A stretch of 64,000 nucleotides of DNA from an uncultured Gemmatimonadales bacterium (GTDB taxonomy: Bacteria > Gemmatimonadota > Gemmatimonadetes > Gemmatimonadales > GWC2-71-9). Location of the stretch: NCBI GenBank assembly GCA_947259405.1, contig CAMYLY010000005.1, forward strand, positions 43,515 to 107,514, read 5' to 3'. Below the pieces are notes generated by a model. That model saw only the letters and a program-made list of their open reading frames with translations. It made no database searches and was not told the origin of the DNA. Shown piece after piece: positions 47,024 to 56,563 of this stretch (within the stretch, counting starts at the first letter, position 1; each line of letters begins with the position of its first letter). The position numbers were made by a program, and so were the translations under genes.

Positions 47024-47776
47024 GTGACCTACCGCTTGCTGTTCACGCTCGCGCTCGGATCCACACTCGCCTGTTCCGCTGAAGGCGACCTCACCGTGCA
47101 CCTCACGCTTCACGAGTCGGATCTCGCCGGAATCGAGGTCGTTGCGGTCCCGTTCGACCCAGACGGCCTCCTCGATTCGCTCGCAGCTGCTGCCACAGAA
47201 CCCCCGCCGACGTTCGCGGACCTCGAGGCCGATCTCTTCGCGTTTGACTTTTCCGACGACGAGGCGCTTTGGGCAATCAATGAACCGTGGCTCGCACTTC
47301 GAGATTCGGTGGCCCAGCTCTCGGAGACGCTCCAGAGGATGGATCGCACGACACCGGAATATGCCGCCGCCTATGAGCGCTTCCGGACCCTGTACACCAC
47401 GTTCACCCGACGGACGGCGGAACGGGATCAGGAACTCAGGCGGCTAGACGGTAATTCCGTCGAACTCGCCCGTCGGGCGCGGGCGGCGGCGGACACGCTT
47501 CGGGCGTGGGAGCGGATTGCCTACGAAGCCTATGACTCGCTTTCGGCCGCGGCCGTGGCGCAATCCAGACGTGAGCCGATCCAGGCAACCTCGGATGGGC
47601 ACGGCGAGGTCCATATCAGCGCTCCGACTGCCACCTGGTGGATCATCGCCCGGCTGCCCGACCCGGAGAACCCTTTCTTGGAGTACTACTGGAGCGTGCC
47701 GGTTCGCGTCAATGGTCTGGTGCCGACATCGCTGACGATGTCGGAGCGAGCAGCCACACACCGTTGGCGGCACTGA
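47024..47776 (+). CDS. Hypothetical lipoprotein, 250 aa
   Basis: A lipoprotein signal (MTYRLLFTLALGSTLAC, Cys17) is followed by a beta-strand segment DLTVHLTLHESDLAGIEVVAV and a long helical middle rich in acidic and arginine residues (about 60-190). A short beta part follows at the end (ATWWIIARLPDPENPFLEYYW). No known domain is recognised. GTG at 47024 is fixed by the signal peptide. It stands alone between the M23 and DsbA-like genes. Confidence 0.7.
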   Translation: MTYRLLFTLALGSTLACSAEGDLTVHLTLHESDLAGIEVVAVPFDPDGLLDSLAAAATEPPPTFADLEADLFAFDFSDDEALWAINEPWLALRDSVAQLSETLQRMDRTTPEYAAAYERFRTLYTTFTRRTAERDQELRRLDGNSVELARRARAAADTLRAWERIAYEAYDSLSAAAVAQSRREPIQATSDGHGEVHISAPTATWWIIARLPDPENPFLEYYWSVPVRVNGLVPTSLTMSERAATHRWRH

Positions 47777-47849
47777 TCTCGCGGACCTCCCGACTCCTTC
47801 AGGTGTTAGCTTGGTACAACTCACGACCGCGGAATGGGAAGACACTGCG

Positions 47850-48530
47850 ATGAGCATGCCAAAAGTCATGGCCCTCGTGCTGGCAGCGGCGCTGGCCGGC
47901 GCCGCCGGGGCTTGGATCTTCTTTTCGGGGTCGGAGGACACCAACCCCGACCCAGCGACCGCAGCAGTTGCGGCATCGGCCCCGCAGGGCGACGGATACA
48001 TCGACGCACGCACCAAAGGGTCGCCTGATGCACCGGTAACCGTCTACGAAGTCAGCGATTTCCAGTGCCCGTTCTGCAAGATGTTCGTCGATTCCACCTT
48101 CCCGACCATCGAGGCGGAGTATATCGAGACCGGGAAGGTCCGCCTGATATTCGTGAACTTTCCACTCGTCCAGCTCCATCCCAACGCACCGGCTGCCCAT
48201 GAGTTCGCGATGTGTGCGGCGAAACAGAATCGCTTCTGGCAGGTACATGACCTGTTGTTCCAAACGCAAAAGGACTGGGAGAGCTTGGAGGATCCGGCTG
48301 ACTACTTCAAGCAACTGGGTGATTCTGCCGCGCTCTCTTCGACCGACCTTGACGCGTGCTTTGCCTCGGGCGAGGTCCGCAGCATCGTGGAATCCGAAGC
48401 CAGGACCGTCTGGCAGTCAGGAATCAATAGCACCCCATCGTTCATGATCGAAGGTGGGTTGCTCGCGGGGGCTCATCCCATCGACACGTGGCGGCCCATT
48501 CTCGATTCGTTGGTGGCGGCAAAACAGTAG
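47850..48530 (+). CDS. DsbA-like thioredoxin-fold protein
   Basis: A 226-residue protein with an N-terminal membrane anchor or signal (MALVLAAALAGAAGAWIFF) and a thioredoxin-fold domain whose active site is Cys73-Pro-Phe-Cys76 in YEVSDFQCPFCKMF. It ends with SGINSTPSFMIEGGLLAGAHP, containing the cis-proline loop STPSF. It resembles the DsbA/DsbG-type 'Thioredoxin_4' proteins that oxidise or isomerise disulfides in the periplasm. ATG at 47850 follows GGAAG; an upstream start at 47811 is possible but would misplace the signal. Confidence 0.85.
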   Translation: MSMPKVMALVLAAALAGAAGAWIFFSGSEDTNPDPATAAVAASAPQGDGYIDARTKGSPDAPVTVYEVSDFQCPFCKMFVDSTFPTIEAEYIETGKVRLIFVNFPLVQLHPNAPAAHEFAMCAAKQNRFWQVHDLLFQTQKDWESLEDPADYFKQLGDSAALSSTDLDACFASGEVRSIVESEARTVWQSGINSTPSFMIEGGLLAGAHPIDTWRPILDSLVAAKQ

Positions 48531-48536
48531 GACAAC

Positions 48537-48612
48537 AGAGGGGATAGCACGGATAGAGGGGGCAGAGGGTAGCGGCAGCAGTGACATCCCATCTGTCCCC
48601 TCTATCCCCTCT
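48537..48612. terminator. Nested inverted repeats in a heptad-type G-rich tract
   Basis: Between the DsbA-like and CPBP genes, AGAGGGGATAG (48537-48547) is matched by CTATCCCCTCT (48602-48612). GGATAGAGGGGGCAG (48551-48565) also pairs with CTGTCCCCTCTATCC (48593-48607), with one mismatch. Two alternative long stems are possible. It probably ends transcription from both convergent genes and belongs to the repeat family seen at 59.1, 60.4, 62.3 and 63.1 kb. Confidence 0.6.
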
Positions 48613-48615
48613 ATT

Positions 48616-49353
48616 TCATAGTACCGCCAAATACACGTCGTACAGCGCGTGCGTCCACGCGGCGATCCCGAACCCTCGCCACACGTAGAGCCCACTCAGA
48701 AGCACACCTGCAATCGTACGGAAGGTGAACGAAGGCAGCGTGAGGGGATCGCCATACGGGCCGATATAGTGGAATGCGCTGAAGATGAGGGCACTCACGC
48801 CAATCGCAGCGCCGATGACGACCGCCTGCCGCCACCGCAGCCGCTTGAAAAGCGCGATCAGTGCCGCCACGAGGATCACGCGAAAGAGGAGTTCCTCGTA
48901 GATACCGGCCCCAAGTGAGACGACGAGTTGTGTCCCGAACGACAGGCTCTCGATGGGCGACTGTGCGAGCACCACAAGGCGACCCCCGCCAAGCAGTAAC
49001 CCGGTGAGCCACGCGACGATCTGCCCGAACACAGCGGCATAAATCACGGCTTCGAGTGCCATGAGCCCGAACCACCGTGGTTCCAACCTCCCGGGGTGAC
49101 GTCGTATGTCTTCGATCACAAACCACGCACCGACACCGATCAGCACCAGCCCGAACACCAGCAGCCCATATCTGCCTCCGACGGTCACAAACAGGGTCTT
49201 GAGGAGCACATCGGCCCCGTTGCGGATCCCCGCCATGGAAGATCCGGACAAGAGCATAGACAGCCCCTCGTAGAGGAGCAGGAGGGGAAGCGCGAAAACG
49301 AGGCTGTATCGCGGTTCGCGGCTGCGGTCGAAGTACGTGTTCACGTTTGGCAT
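48616..49353 (-). CDS. CPBP-family intramembrane metalloprotease
   Basis: A 245-residue integral membrane protein with about seven helices. The CPBP/Abi motifs are present: GAGIYEELLFRVILV (glutamate pair and arginine), FSAFHYIGPYGDPL (histidine), and WTHALYDVYLAVL at the C-terminus. Such proteins cleave prenyl-type or other membrane substrates or act in peptide processing. ATG at 49353 has GAGGACAA just upstream and is preferred to 49389 or a longer reading. Confidence 0.82.
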   Translation of the reverse strand: MPNVNTYFDRSREPRYSLVFALPLLLLYEGLSMLLSGSSMAGIRNGADVLLKTLFVTVGGRYGLLVFGLVLIGVGAWFVIEDIRRHPGRLEPRWFGLMALEAVIYAAVFGQIVAWLTGLLLGGGRLVVLAQSPIESLSFGTQLVVSLGAGIYEELLFRVILVAALIALFKRLRWRQAVVIGAAIGVSALIFSAFHYIGPYGDPLTLPSFTFRTIAGVLLSGLYVWRGFGIAAWTHALYDVYLAVL

Positions 49354-49382
49354 TTGTCCTCGAAAGCTATCACCTTCCCGCC

Positions 49383-50630
49383 GTGCCATCCCCAGTGTAT
49401 ACCGCCGCCGCCCACATTGCCCACGCCGTGCCGTGGCTTCCTGGCAAATTGGGCCAAAGCCTTGTTGGCCGCCGCCATGCCACAGCGGCATGGGAACGCT
49501 GGGGTCTCACCTCCAGGGGGAGCGGTCCCCTGGTCTGGGTGCACGGCGCATCGGTTGGTGAACTGCTGACGATGGAGCCCGTGCTGCACCGACTGCGTCG
49601 CACTGTCTCGGATCTGCAGATCATCGTCACGTTTTCGTCCGTATCAGCGGTTCGCTGGCCCCTCCCATTCGCCGACCACTCGACGTTTGCGCCTGCCGAA
49701 ATACCCGCGCACGCCGACCGATTCCTGGCTGCCGTCCGTCCCACCGCTCTCGTTGTCGCACGCCGTGACATCTGGCCTGTGCTCATGGGTCGAGCCGCCC
49801 AGCGCATTCCCGTTGCACTAGTCGGCTCCGCTTTCGTGCGTCGCACGCCATTCGTCATGAAGCGTCTTTCTGGGCTCTACGCGCCCCTGCTGGAACGAGT
49901 TTCCTGGGTCGGTGCTGTCGACGGGCACGACGCGGCAGTGTGCAAGGAGCTTGGCGTGCCGGAAGGATGTGTAGAGATCGTCGGTGACCCCGCCCACGAC
50001 CGCGCCTTGGAGCGCATTCCCAACCTCGCTTCAATCTCGGCGTTGACGCACTGGGCAACGCACAAAGCAGTTCTGGTAGCCGGGAGCGTAGAACCGTCGG
50101 ATACCAAGGTACTCACCGATGCGAGCGCTCAGATCCTCTCCAAGTTCCCGCGCGCGGCGGTGCTTGCCGTTCCCCACGAGCCGGACCGCCGCACGGTCCA
50201 TGCGTTGCGCGAAGCCGCTCGCCGCGCCGGCCTGTCCGTGTCCGTCTGGCCAGGTGGGGAGAGGGCCTGGAACCGGTACGTCATCGTTCGTCGTCGAGGT
50301 CTGTTGGCCGATCTCTATGCGCTGGGCCACGTCGCATACGTGGGTGGCGCCTTCGGACGGCAGGGAGCGCACTCCATCATCGAGCCTGCCGTCTACGGCC
50401 TACCCGTGTTCAGCGGTGAACACGTCACGTCGCAGCGGGCGGCTTCGGCGCTTCGTGAGTCCGGAGCGCTCACGACTGTGACCACTGCGCAGCAGCTTAG
50501 CGAGCAATGGGCCCGCTACATGACGGATGAGCAGAGGCGAATGCGCGTGGGACTGTGTGGACGGGGCGTCGTGACACCGGGTGCGGCGCGGCGTTCGACC
50601 GAGGTGGTGGCCAGCTTGTTAGGCGGCTAG
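49383..50630 (+). CDS. waaA: 3-deoxy-D-manno-octulosonic acid (Kdo) transferase
   Basis: A 415-residue GT-B glycosyltransferase that adds Kdo to lipid A precursor. It shows VWVHGASVGELLTMEPVLHR, the middle FVRRTPFVMKRLSGLYAPL, and the C-terminal nucleotide-binding domain with VLVAGSVEPSDTKVL and HVAYVGGAFGRQGAHSIIEP. This proves a lipid A-type outer membrane if functional. The N-terminal anchor helix is weak; GTG at 49383 is chosen, TTG at 49347 is possible. Divergent from the CPBP protease gene with about 30 bases between. Confidence 0.9.
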   Translation: MPSPVYTAAAHIAHAVPWLPGKLGQSLVGRRHATAAWERWGLTSRGSGPLVWVHGASVGELLTMEPVLHRLRRTVSDLQIIVTFSSVSAVRWPLPFADHSTFAPAEIPAHADRFLAAVRPTALVVARRDIWPVLMGRAAQRIPVALVGSAFVRRTPFVMKRLSGLYAPLLERVSWVGAVDGHDAAVCKELGVPEGCVEIVGDPAHDRALERIPNLASISALTHWATHKAVLVAGSVEPSDTKVLTDASAQILSKFPRAAVLAVPHEPDRRTVHALREAARRAGLSVSVWPGGERAWNRYVIVRRRGLLADLYALGHVAYVGGAFGRQGAHSIIEPAVYGLPVFSGEHVTSQRAASALRESGALTTVTTAQQLSEQWARYMTDEQRRMRVGLCGRGVVTPGAARRSTEVVASLLGG

Positions 50631-50647
50631 CACCACGGGCCCACAGG

Positions 50648-50675
50648 TTGACTGTCCTACTTGTGAGCGTAACTA
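50648..50675 (+). promoter_or_regulatory. Promoter of the 50704 barrel gene
   Basis: TTGACT (50648-50653), a 16-base spacer, then TAACTA (50670-50675). Transcription would start near 50682, giving a leader of about 20 bases that contains the GAGGAA ribosome site. Confidence 0.6.
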
Positions 50676-50703
50676 TGGGCGCAACTTCTTCCTCGAGGAA
50701 CCC

Positions 50704-51237
50704 ATGCGCCGTGTCAATCTCGCCGTCTTGTTGGTTGCCGTGGCCTCCGTGAACACCGCCGGAGCGCAACAAGAACCGATCATCGAGCTTGGGACTACAC
50801 TCGGCGTCTCCATCTTGGATGCCGGAGGTTCGGTCACCTTCTTCGGCGTTCCGGGCGCAGGTCTTTTGGGACAGGGCACATTGTACGGGACGATCATGGC
50901 CGGCTCGTCGGTGATGGTCGAGCCGCAGCTCGCGCTGAACATCATCTCTTCAAGCGGGAGTACGGCCACGACGGTCGGGATCGGAGGCAACGTCGGGTTC
51001 GCGCTTTCGGGGGTCGCGACCAACTCCTTCTATATCGCCGGAAGTGGAGCGTTTCAGTCGGTCTCGGGAGGCGGCTCCTCCAACAGCGACTTTGCGGCGG
51101 GCGGGGAGGTGGGGTACCGGATCGTCGTCAAAGGCAGCTTAGGAATTCGTTTTCTCGGGAGGTTTCGCCGGTGGTTTGACAGCGAATTGAACGAGATCAC
51201 CTTTGGTGTTGGCGTGGGCGGTATCGTGAATCGATAG
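50704..51237 (+). CDS. Small secreted beta-barrel-type protein
   Basis: A 177-residue protein with a signal peptide (VNLAVLLVAVASVNTAGAQQ) and alternating beta strands throughout, e.g. PQLALNIISSSGSTATTVGIG, SGSLGIRFLGRFRRWF-like KGSLGIRFLGRF and a C-terminal ITFGVGVGGIVNR. It is probably a small outer-membrane barrel or periplasmic lipid-binding sheet protein. Not recognised as a named family. ATG at 50704 has GAGGAA five bases upstream. Confidence 0.65.
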   Translation: MRRVNLAVLLVAVASVNTAGAQQEPIIELGTTLGVSILDAGGSVTFFGVPGAGLLGQGTLYGTIMAGSSVMVEPQLALNIISSSGSTATTVGIGGNVGFALSGVATNSFYIAGSGAFQSVSGGGSSNSDFAAGGEVGYRIVVKGSLGIRFLGRFRRWFDSELNEITFGVGVGGIVNR

Positions 51238-51248
51238 CGGCGCACACC

Positions 51249-51287
51249 GGGCTCGCGGAACGCCAGGTTCCGTGCTTCCGCGGGCCC
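51249..51287. terminator. Bidirectional hairpin between convergent genes
   Basis: GGGCTCGCGGAA (51249-51260) pairs with TTCCGCGGGCCC (51276-51287) over 12 bp with one G-T wobble. An inner GGAAC/GTTCC stem may also form. Confidence 0.65.
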
Positions 51288-51293
51288 TCGGGT

Positions 51294-51674
51294 CTAGTTA
51301 CCCGTGCCCTCGACGACCACGCCCTCCAACGTGACGGTTCTCGGTACTACCAGGCCGAGCGTGAGAATCGAGATCAGCACATCACCGAAGCGGCTTCGCA
51401 CGCGAACCGAGAGATCCGCCACCCGCGCGTCTCCTTGCACCTGCGAAGCGATGATGTTTCTAAGGGAGGGTTTCCCTGGCTGCGCCAGCCCCCAGAACAT
51501 GTACACAGCTTTCTTGTTGAATTCGAACGCCTCGCCGACGGCCGGTTCGCTGGCGTCGCTCGCCAACGTCGCCTCGACACCCAGCGCGCGCGCATCGATG
51601 GTCATGGCGCATCCGCTGAACGTCACCGCGGCAAGCAACACCGCCACGATTACCTGGAAACGCGCTCTGGTCAT
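51294..51674 (-). CDS. Hypothetical small lipoprotein, Bor-like layout
   Basis: A 126-residue lipoprotein (signal FQVIVAVLLAAVTFSGC, Cys22). The mature part, NKKAVYMFWGLAQPG, then VADLSVRVRSRFGDVLISIL and TLGLVVPRTVTLEGVVVEG, resembles the arrangement of Bor/Iss-type and related small outer-membrane lipoproteins, where a WGL-like segment precedes a TLG..P segment. The similarity is by eye only. Role unknown. It is transcribed toward the 51249-51287 hairpin. Confidence 0.65.
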   Translation of the reverse strand: MTRARFQVIVAVLLAAVTFSGCAMTIDARALGVEATLASDASEPAVGEAFEFNKKAVYMFWGLAQPGKPSLRNIIASQVQGDARVADLSVRVRSRFGDVLISILTLGLVVPRTVTLEGVVVEGTGN

Positions 51675-51739
51675 TGAGTCCTAAGGCGCAAGGTTGGCCC
51701 GCCCCACACGGCTGACTGCTAGCTGCTACCCAGTACTAC

Positions 51740-51772
51740 GGGGCGCTCCCGGAAAGGATCCGGAAGCGCCCC
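51740..51772 (-). terminator. Hairpin terminator after the 51810 barrel gene
   Basis: A 14-bp stem (51740-51753 with 51759-51772, one mismatch) with a 5-base loop; the core is GGGGCGCT. It closely resembles the stem at 53255-53290 downstream of the paralogous gene. Confidence 0.65.
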
Positions 51773-51809
51773 CGAGACAACCTAGTCGAGCCTAACAGCG
51801 TCGTAAACC

Positions 51810-52451
51810 TCAGAGGCCCAGCCCTGGGATAGTGAATTTGTAGTGCAGGCCTGCCCCAAGCAGCAGTTCCTCGTTGTCCTTGGAGACATAATCCAACGCG
51901 GCGTGAATCCCGATGCCGATCGGCAGATCGAGATTCGCGCCTCCAGAGACGGCAAAGCTGGTTTCCGTGTCCGTTCCATCGTTCACGATGTTGACTCGTG
52001 GCGCCGCCCACAGTTCGATGCCAATTGCTGGCGTCGGTGGTTTGACGGAAATCGCGGCCCCGATCGGGTAGCTCTTGATCGACCCCGTACCCGGATCGAT
52101 CGTCCCAAACCCGGCAAAGATGGCAACGCCAACAGGAAGTAGCGGCGCGCTCAACACGTTGAAGGAAGCGTTTCCACCAAACGAGATCTCGCTGCTGGGC
52201 CCGAGGTCGACGGACGACGCGCCCGCACTGACCGTGATCGGGCCAAGCCCCAACGTGGCTCGTCCGCCGAACGCGTTCAGCTCACCCGAGTTGGTGTTGA
52301 GTCCCCTGCCGTAGTCGAAGTTGATAGACAATCCCGTACCGTGCTTGGGCCACACGTACACAGGCTGATTCGTGATCTGGGCAGTCACCGTCGAAGGTCC
52401 GATCGCGAGGAGCGCGATGGCAATGCCCAGTCGTACCGGTTGTCGCTGCAT
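51810..52451 (-). CDS. Secreted beta-barrel-type protein, family member A
   Basis: A 213-residue protein with a signal peptide (GIAIALLAIGPSTVTAQ). A HGTGLSINFDYGRGLNTNSGE segment is followed by strands such as FGGRATLGLGPITVSAGASS, PVGVAIFAGFGTIDPGTGS, IGAAISVKPPTPAIGIELWAA and the C-terminal GAGLHYKFTIPGLGL. The same layout recurs in the two upstream neighbours (52542 and 53322), so these are paralogs. Outer-membrane barrel is inferred. ATG at 52451 has AAGGAG five bases upstream. Confidence 0.7.
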   Translation of the reverse strand: MQRQPVRLGIAIALLAIGPSTVTAQITNQPVYVWPKHGTGLSINFDYGRGLNTNSGELNAFGGRATLGLGPITVSAGASSVDLGPSSEISFGGNASFNVLSAPLLPVGVAIFAGFGTIDPGTGSIKSYPIGAAISVKPPTPAIGIELWAAPRVNIVNDGTDTETSFAVSGGANLDLPIGIGIHAALDYVSKDNEELLLGAGLHYKFTIPGLGL

Positions 52452-52485
52452 GGTCACTCCTTACGAGGCCGTCGATAGGGAACGA

Positions 52486-52511
52486 GGCGCCCCCTCGCCA
52501 GAGGAGGCGCC
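52486..52511 (-). terminator. Hairpin terminator after the 52542 barrel gene
   Basis: GGCGCCCCCTC (52486-52496) pairs with GAGGAGGCGCC (52501-52511): 11 bp with one wobble pair, loop GCCA. Lies downstream of the paralogous gene on the minus strand. Confidence 0.6.
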
Positions 52512-52541
52512 CCTTTAGATCAGCTTCGCGTCCAGGGAGAC

Positions 52542-53195
52542 CTAGAGACCCGGGATGCTGAACTGGTAGTGCGCGCCACCGCCAACGATGAGCGGCGAGC
52601 TACCGGACGAGTTCACCCAGTCGGCCGCGACATGGAATCCGAGACCCATGGGCAGCCCGAGATTCAATCCGCCCGAGACCGCAAACTCGGTGTTGCTGAA
52701 CCCGCTCACGCGGAAGTGCCGGATCCCTGGCGCCGCCCACACCTCGATCGAGGCACCCGGAGTTGGCGGCGAGATGGAGATCACCGCGCCAGCTGGAATC
52801 GTGGTGAGGGTGGTTCCCGCCTCACTCAGTGTTCCCACGCCGGCGAAGACCCCGATGGCCACCGGAGCAGCGGGAAGGTCGAAGATGTTGACCGAGACGT
52901 TCCCGCCGAAGGCGATTTCGGATTCGGCACCGGGAGCCAGCACGTCGTCGAAGCTGATCGAACCAGCACCAGCACTGATCACGATGCGGGACACACCGAG
53001 TACTGCCCGGCCTCCGAAATACAGCGTCTTGCCTGATGCGTCATTCAGTCCCTTCGCCACATCGGCGTTGATCGAGAGCCCAGTTCCATGGCTCGGTGAG
53101 AGATACACCGGGTTCCCGTGCTGCTGTGCTTCGGCTGATGCGGCAACGCCGATGAGCACCAGCGGTATGCCGAATTGCATGATCTTCCGTCTCAT
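52542..53195 (-). CDS. Secreted beta-barrel-type protein, family member B
   Basis: A 217-residue paralog of the 51810 gene: signal FGIPLVLIGVAASAEAQQ, then HGTGLSINADVAKGLNDASGK, LYFGGRAVLGVSRIVISAGAG, AIGVFAGVGTLSEAGTTL, GAVISISPPTPGASIEVWAAP and a C-terminal GGGAHYQFSIPGL. It shares with member A the SPP/KPPTPxxxIE motif and the end xxIPGL. ATG at 53195 follows GGGAGGG. It is separated from both neighbours by hairpins, so it may be transcribed independently. Confidence 0.7.
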   Translation of the reverse strand: MRRKIMQFGIPLVLIGVAASAEAQQHGNPVYLSPSHGTGLSINADVAKGLNDASGKTLYFGGRAVLGVSRIVISAGAGSISFDDVLAPGAESEIAFGGNVSVNIFDLPAAPVAIGVFAGVGTLSEAGTTLTTIPAGAVISISPPTPGASIEVWAAPGIRHFRVSGFSNTEFAVSGGLNLGLPMGLGFHVAADWVNSSGSSPLIVGGGAHYQFSIPGL

Positions 53196-53254
53196 CGTAC
53201 CCTCCCGTCCGTTTCAGAAATGACTATCCAATCTCTGATCACCGTCCCACGCAT

Positions 53255-53290
53255 CGGGGCGCTTCCGGGATTCGACCCAGAAGCGCCCCG
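53255..53290 (-). terminator. Hairpin terminator after the 53322 barrel gene
   Basis: A perfect 11-bp stem (53255-53265 with 53280-53290, CGGGGCGCTTC) and a 14-base loop. Nearly the same arm sequence as the 51740-51772 hairpin. Confidence 0.7.
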
Positions 53291-53321
53291 GCTTGCTGCA
53301 ACTTCTTCTGCGGAGCAGCAG

Positions 53322-54002
53322 CTACATCCCGTTGCCGCCGCCAACGCTGAAGTTGTAGCCGACCCACGCACCGACGCCAAGCGCCGACGTGCTAGAGCCT
53401 GAGCCGGCCAAGTCAATGCTCAGGAAATCAACCGCGGCGCCAAAGCCGATGCCCATCGGCAGCACCACACCCACGCCACCAGATCCGCCGAAACCGAACT
53501 CATTCGACGCACCAGGCGAGTCAATCTTCGTCATCTGCCCGCGGGCAGCTCCGAAAATCGTGACTTGTGTACCGCCCTCCATCGGCGGCGCGATTCCGAT
53601 CGCAAGTCCAAATGGGATATTCGTAGAAATCACGTTATTCAGTGTGCCGAAACCCGCAAAGGCGCTGATCGCGACCGGACTACCTTCCGGTGCGAACAAA
53701 CCGGCTTCGATCTGCCCGGCAAACGTGATCTCCGACGACCCGTTCCTGACGGACATCGCACCGGCCTTGATCGCGAACCGATTGAGGCCCAACACCGCGG
53801 CGCCGCCGAAGGCGTCGAGCTTCCCAGAATCGTCATTTAGGCCGCGCCCGTAGAGACCGTAGATCCCGACCGTCGGGCCACCGCCAGCGAACAGCGCGTT
53901 CGGCGTCGCGACAACCGGGAAGTTCCAGAGCTGCGCGGACGCAGGTGTCACGGACCCAGCAACAAGGGCGGCGACAGCGATGAAACCAAGTGTGCGTTTC
54001 AT
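53322..54002 (-). CDS. Secreted beta-barrel-type protein, family member C
   Basis: A 226-residue, more distant paralog. It has the signal LGFIAVAALVAGSVTPASAQ and then VGIYGLYGRGLNDDSGKLDAF (compare GRGLN and KGLND in the other two). Later come FGGAAVLGLNRFAIKAGAMS, VAISAFAGFGTLNNVIST, IGIAPPMEGGTQVTIFGAA and GAWVGYNFSVGGGNGM. ATG at 54002 is nine bases from AGGAG, better placed than the ATG at 54011. Function unknown; outer membrane inferred. Confidence 0.7.
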   Translation of the reverse strand: MKRTLGFIAVAALVAGSVTPASAQLWNFPVVATPNALFAGGGPTVGIYGLYGRGLNDDSGKLDAFGGAAVLGLNRFAIKAGAMSVRNGSSEITFAGQIEAGLFAPEGSPVAISAFAGFGTLNNVISTNIPFGLAIGIAPPMEGGTQVTIFGAARGQMTKIDSPGASNEFGFGGSGGVGVVLPMGIGFGAAVDFLSIDLAGSGSSTSALGVGAWVGYNFSVGGGNGM

Positions 54003-54079
54003 TCCATCCATCTCCTGTGGTTAGTGATCAGGTCCGCCCCTTCACCGGCCCCCGGTTCAGGGCTGAAGGAACGGACCAA

Positions 54080-54108
54080 TACCTATAGGTCCAAAGCGTT
54101 TACGTCAA
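54080..54108 (-). promoter_or_regulatory. Promoter of the 53322 barrel gene
   Basis: On the minus strand TTGACG (54103-54108), a 17-base spacer, TAGGTA (54080-54085), leaving a leader of about 70 bases. The CAATACCT motif occurs twice here (on the plus strand, near 54077 and 54106). The rest of the 54003-54224 gap shows only the 54124 hairpin. Confidence 0.55.
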
Positions 54109-54123
54109 TACCTAGAGTCTCAT

Positions 54124-54148
54124 TAAAGGCCGTTTCACCAGGCCTTTA
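54124..54148 (-). terminator. Hairpin terminator after the 54225 barrel gene
   Basis: A perfect 8-bp stem TAAAGGCC/GGCCTTTA with a 9-base loop, about 75 bases downstream of the gene that ends the ATP synthase run. Confidence 0.6.
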
Positions 54149-54224
54149 GCCCGACCCCGCTACCGAAGAAAAACCGAATTAAACCATGGGGGCACCCAAC
54201 AACCTGAGGGACCCCGCCGTCAGC

Positions 54225-54818
54225 CTAACGGACCCACACAGCGCTAATGGCGAACCCGTCTACGTCGCCCACACCAACGCTGACACGGACGTCGAACACA
54301 CTGCTGAGACGGACATCGGCACCCAATCCCAGCCCGAAGAACACGTTATCGCCCCCGGTGTTGGTGATGATGAAGAGCGTGGGGTGCGCGTACGGGGTGA
54401 TGCTGATGTTGGAATCTTCTAGATCGATCCGACGGCCTACCGACAATCCGACCGGGATTACAGCGTTGTCGAACTCGATGGTGCCAACTCCAAAAACGAT
54501 AGCCCCATCCAGGGGGAACTGCTCCGTGTGAGTGATCACACGTGTGCGGGCCTCCACACCCAGAACCACTTCCGTAAAACCGTTGCCCGTGACCACCCCG
54601 CCGCGCGCCCCAATGTCGAATGCCTTGTATCCAAAGCGATACTGCCCTTCGATCCCCGTGAGCGAATTTCCGGGGAAGCTCAGCGTGCCACCGAACTCAT
54701 GTTGTGAAAAGGCACGGTGAGGCGCGTGGTACGACGGCGTGAGCGTTGCTTGGGCCTGGACACTCCCGGCACCAACCACCACCATACCGACCACGAAGCC
54801 AACGATCCGACGGTTCAT
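54225..54818 (-). CDS. Secreted outer-membrane beta-barrel-type protein coupled to atpC
   Basis: A 197-residue protein with a signal peptide (IVGFVVGMVVVGAGSVQAQA). A membrane-barrel-like body follows, with strands GYKAFDIGARGGVVTGNG, TEVVLGVEARTRVITHTEQF, IPVGLSVGRRIDLE, TLFIITNTGGDN-type segments and a closing FAISAVWVR with an aromatic near the end. It differs in sequence from the 51.8-54.0 kb family. Its ATG overlaps the atpC stop (ATGA), so it is translationally linked to the ATP synthase operon. A link in function is not established. Confidence 0.7.
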   Translation of the reverse strand: MNRRIVGFVVGMVVVGAGSVQAQATLTPSYHAPHRAFSQHEFGGTLSFPGNSLTGIEGQYRFGYKAFDIGARGGVVTGNGFTEVVLGVEARTRVITHTEQFPLDGAIVFGVGTIEFDNAVIPVGLSVGRRIDLEDSNISITPYAHPTLFIITNTGGDNVFFGLGLGADVRLSSVFDVRVSVGVGDVDGFAISAVWVR

Positions 54819-55080
54819 GAGCTTGTCCCTTCCTCTCGAGCCTGTGCGTGTTCAGCTACGACGGAAACGGTGTCGTGCACAACTTGTAAAAACCCGCCTT
54901 CCACGTCAAACACCTGGGTCTCACCATCCGCTTTGACCGTCAGTGCTCCCTGGCCGAGCAGCGTCAGGAACGGGGCGTGCCTGGGCAGAATTCCTACCTC
55001 GCCATCGAAGGCAGGCGCCACAACGGCGTCCGCTTCACCATCGAAGATGGAACGTTCGGGCGAAATGATCCGAACGTGCA

Positions 55081-55081
<1 letters not shown>
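54815..55081 (-). CDS. atpC: ATP synthase F1 epsilon subunit (short form)
   Basis: An 88-residue epsilon subunit: N-terminal MHVRIISPERSIFDGEADAV, VVAPAFDGEVGILPRHAPFL and the C-terminal VEGGFLQVVHDTVSVVAEHA. Full-length epsilon subunits run to about 130 residues; this one keeps the beta-sandwich but lacks the two-helix inhibitory C-terminal hairpin. It overlaps the atpD stop by one base and the barrel gene start by four. Confidence 0.92.
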
Positions 55082-56558
<1,477 letters not shown>

Positions 56559-56563
<5 letters not shown>

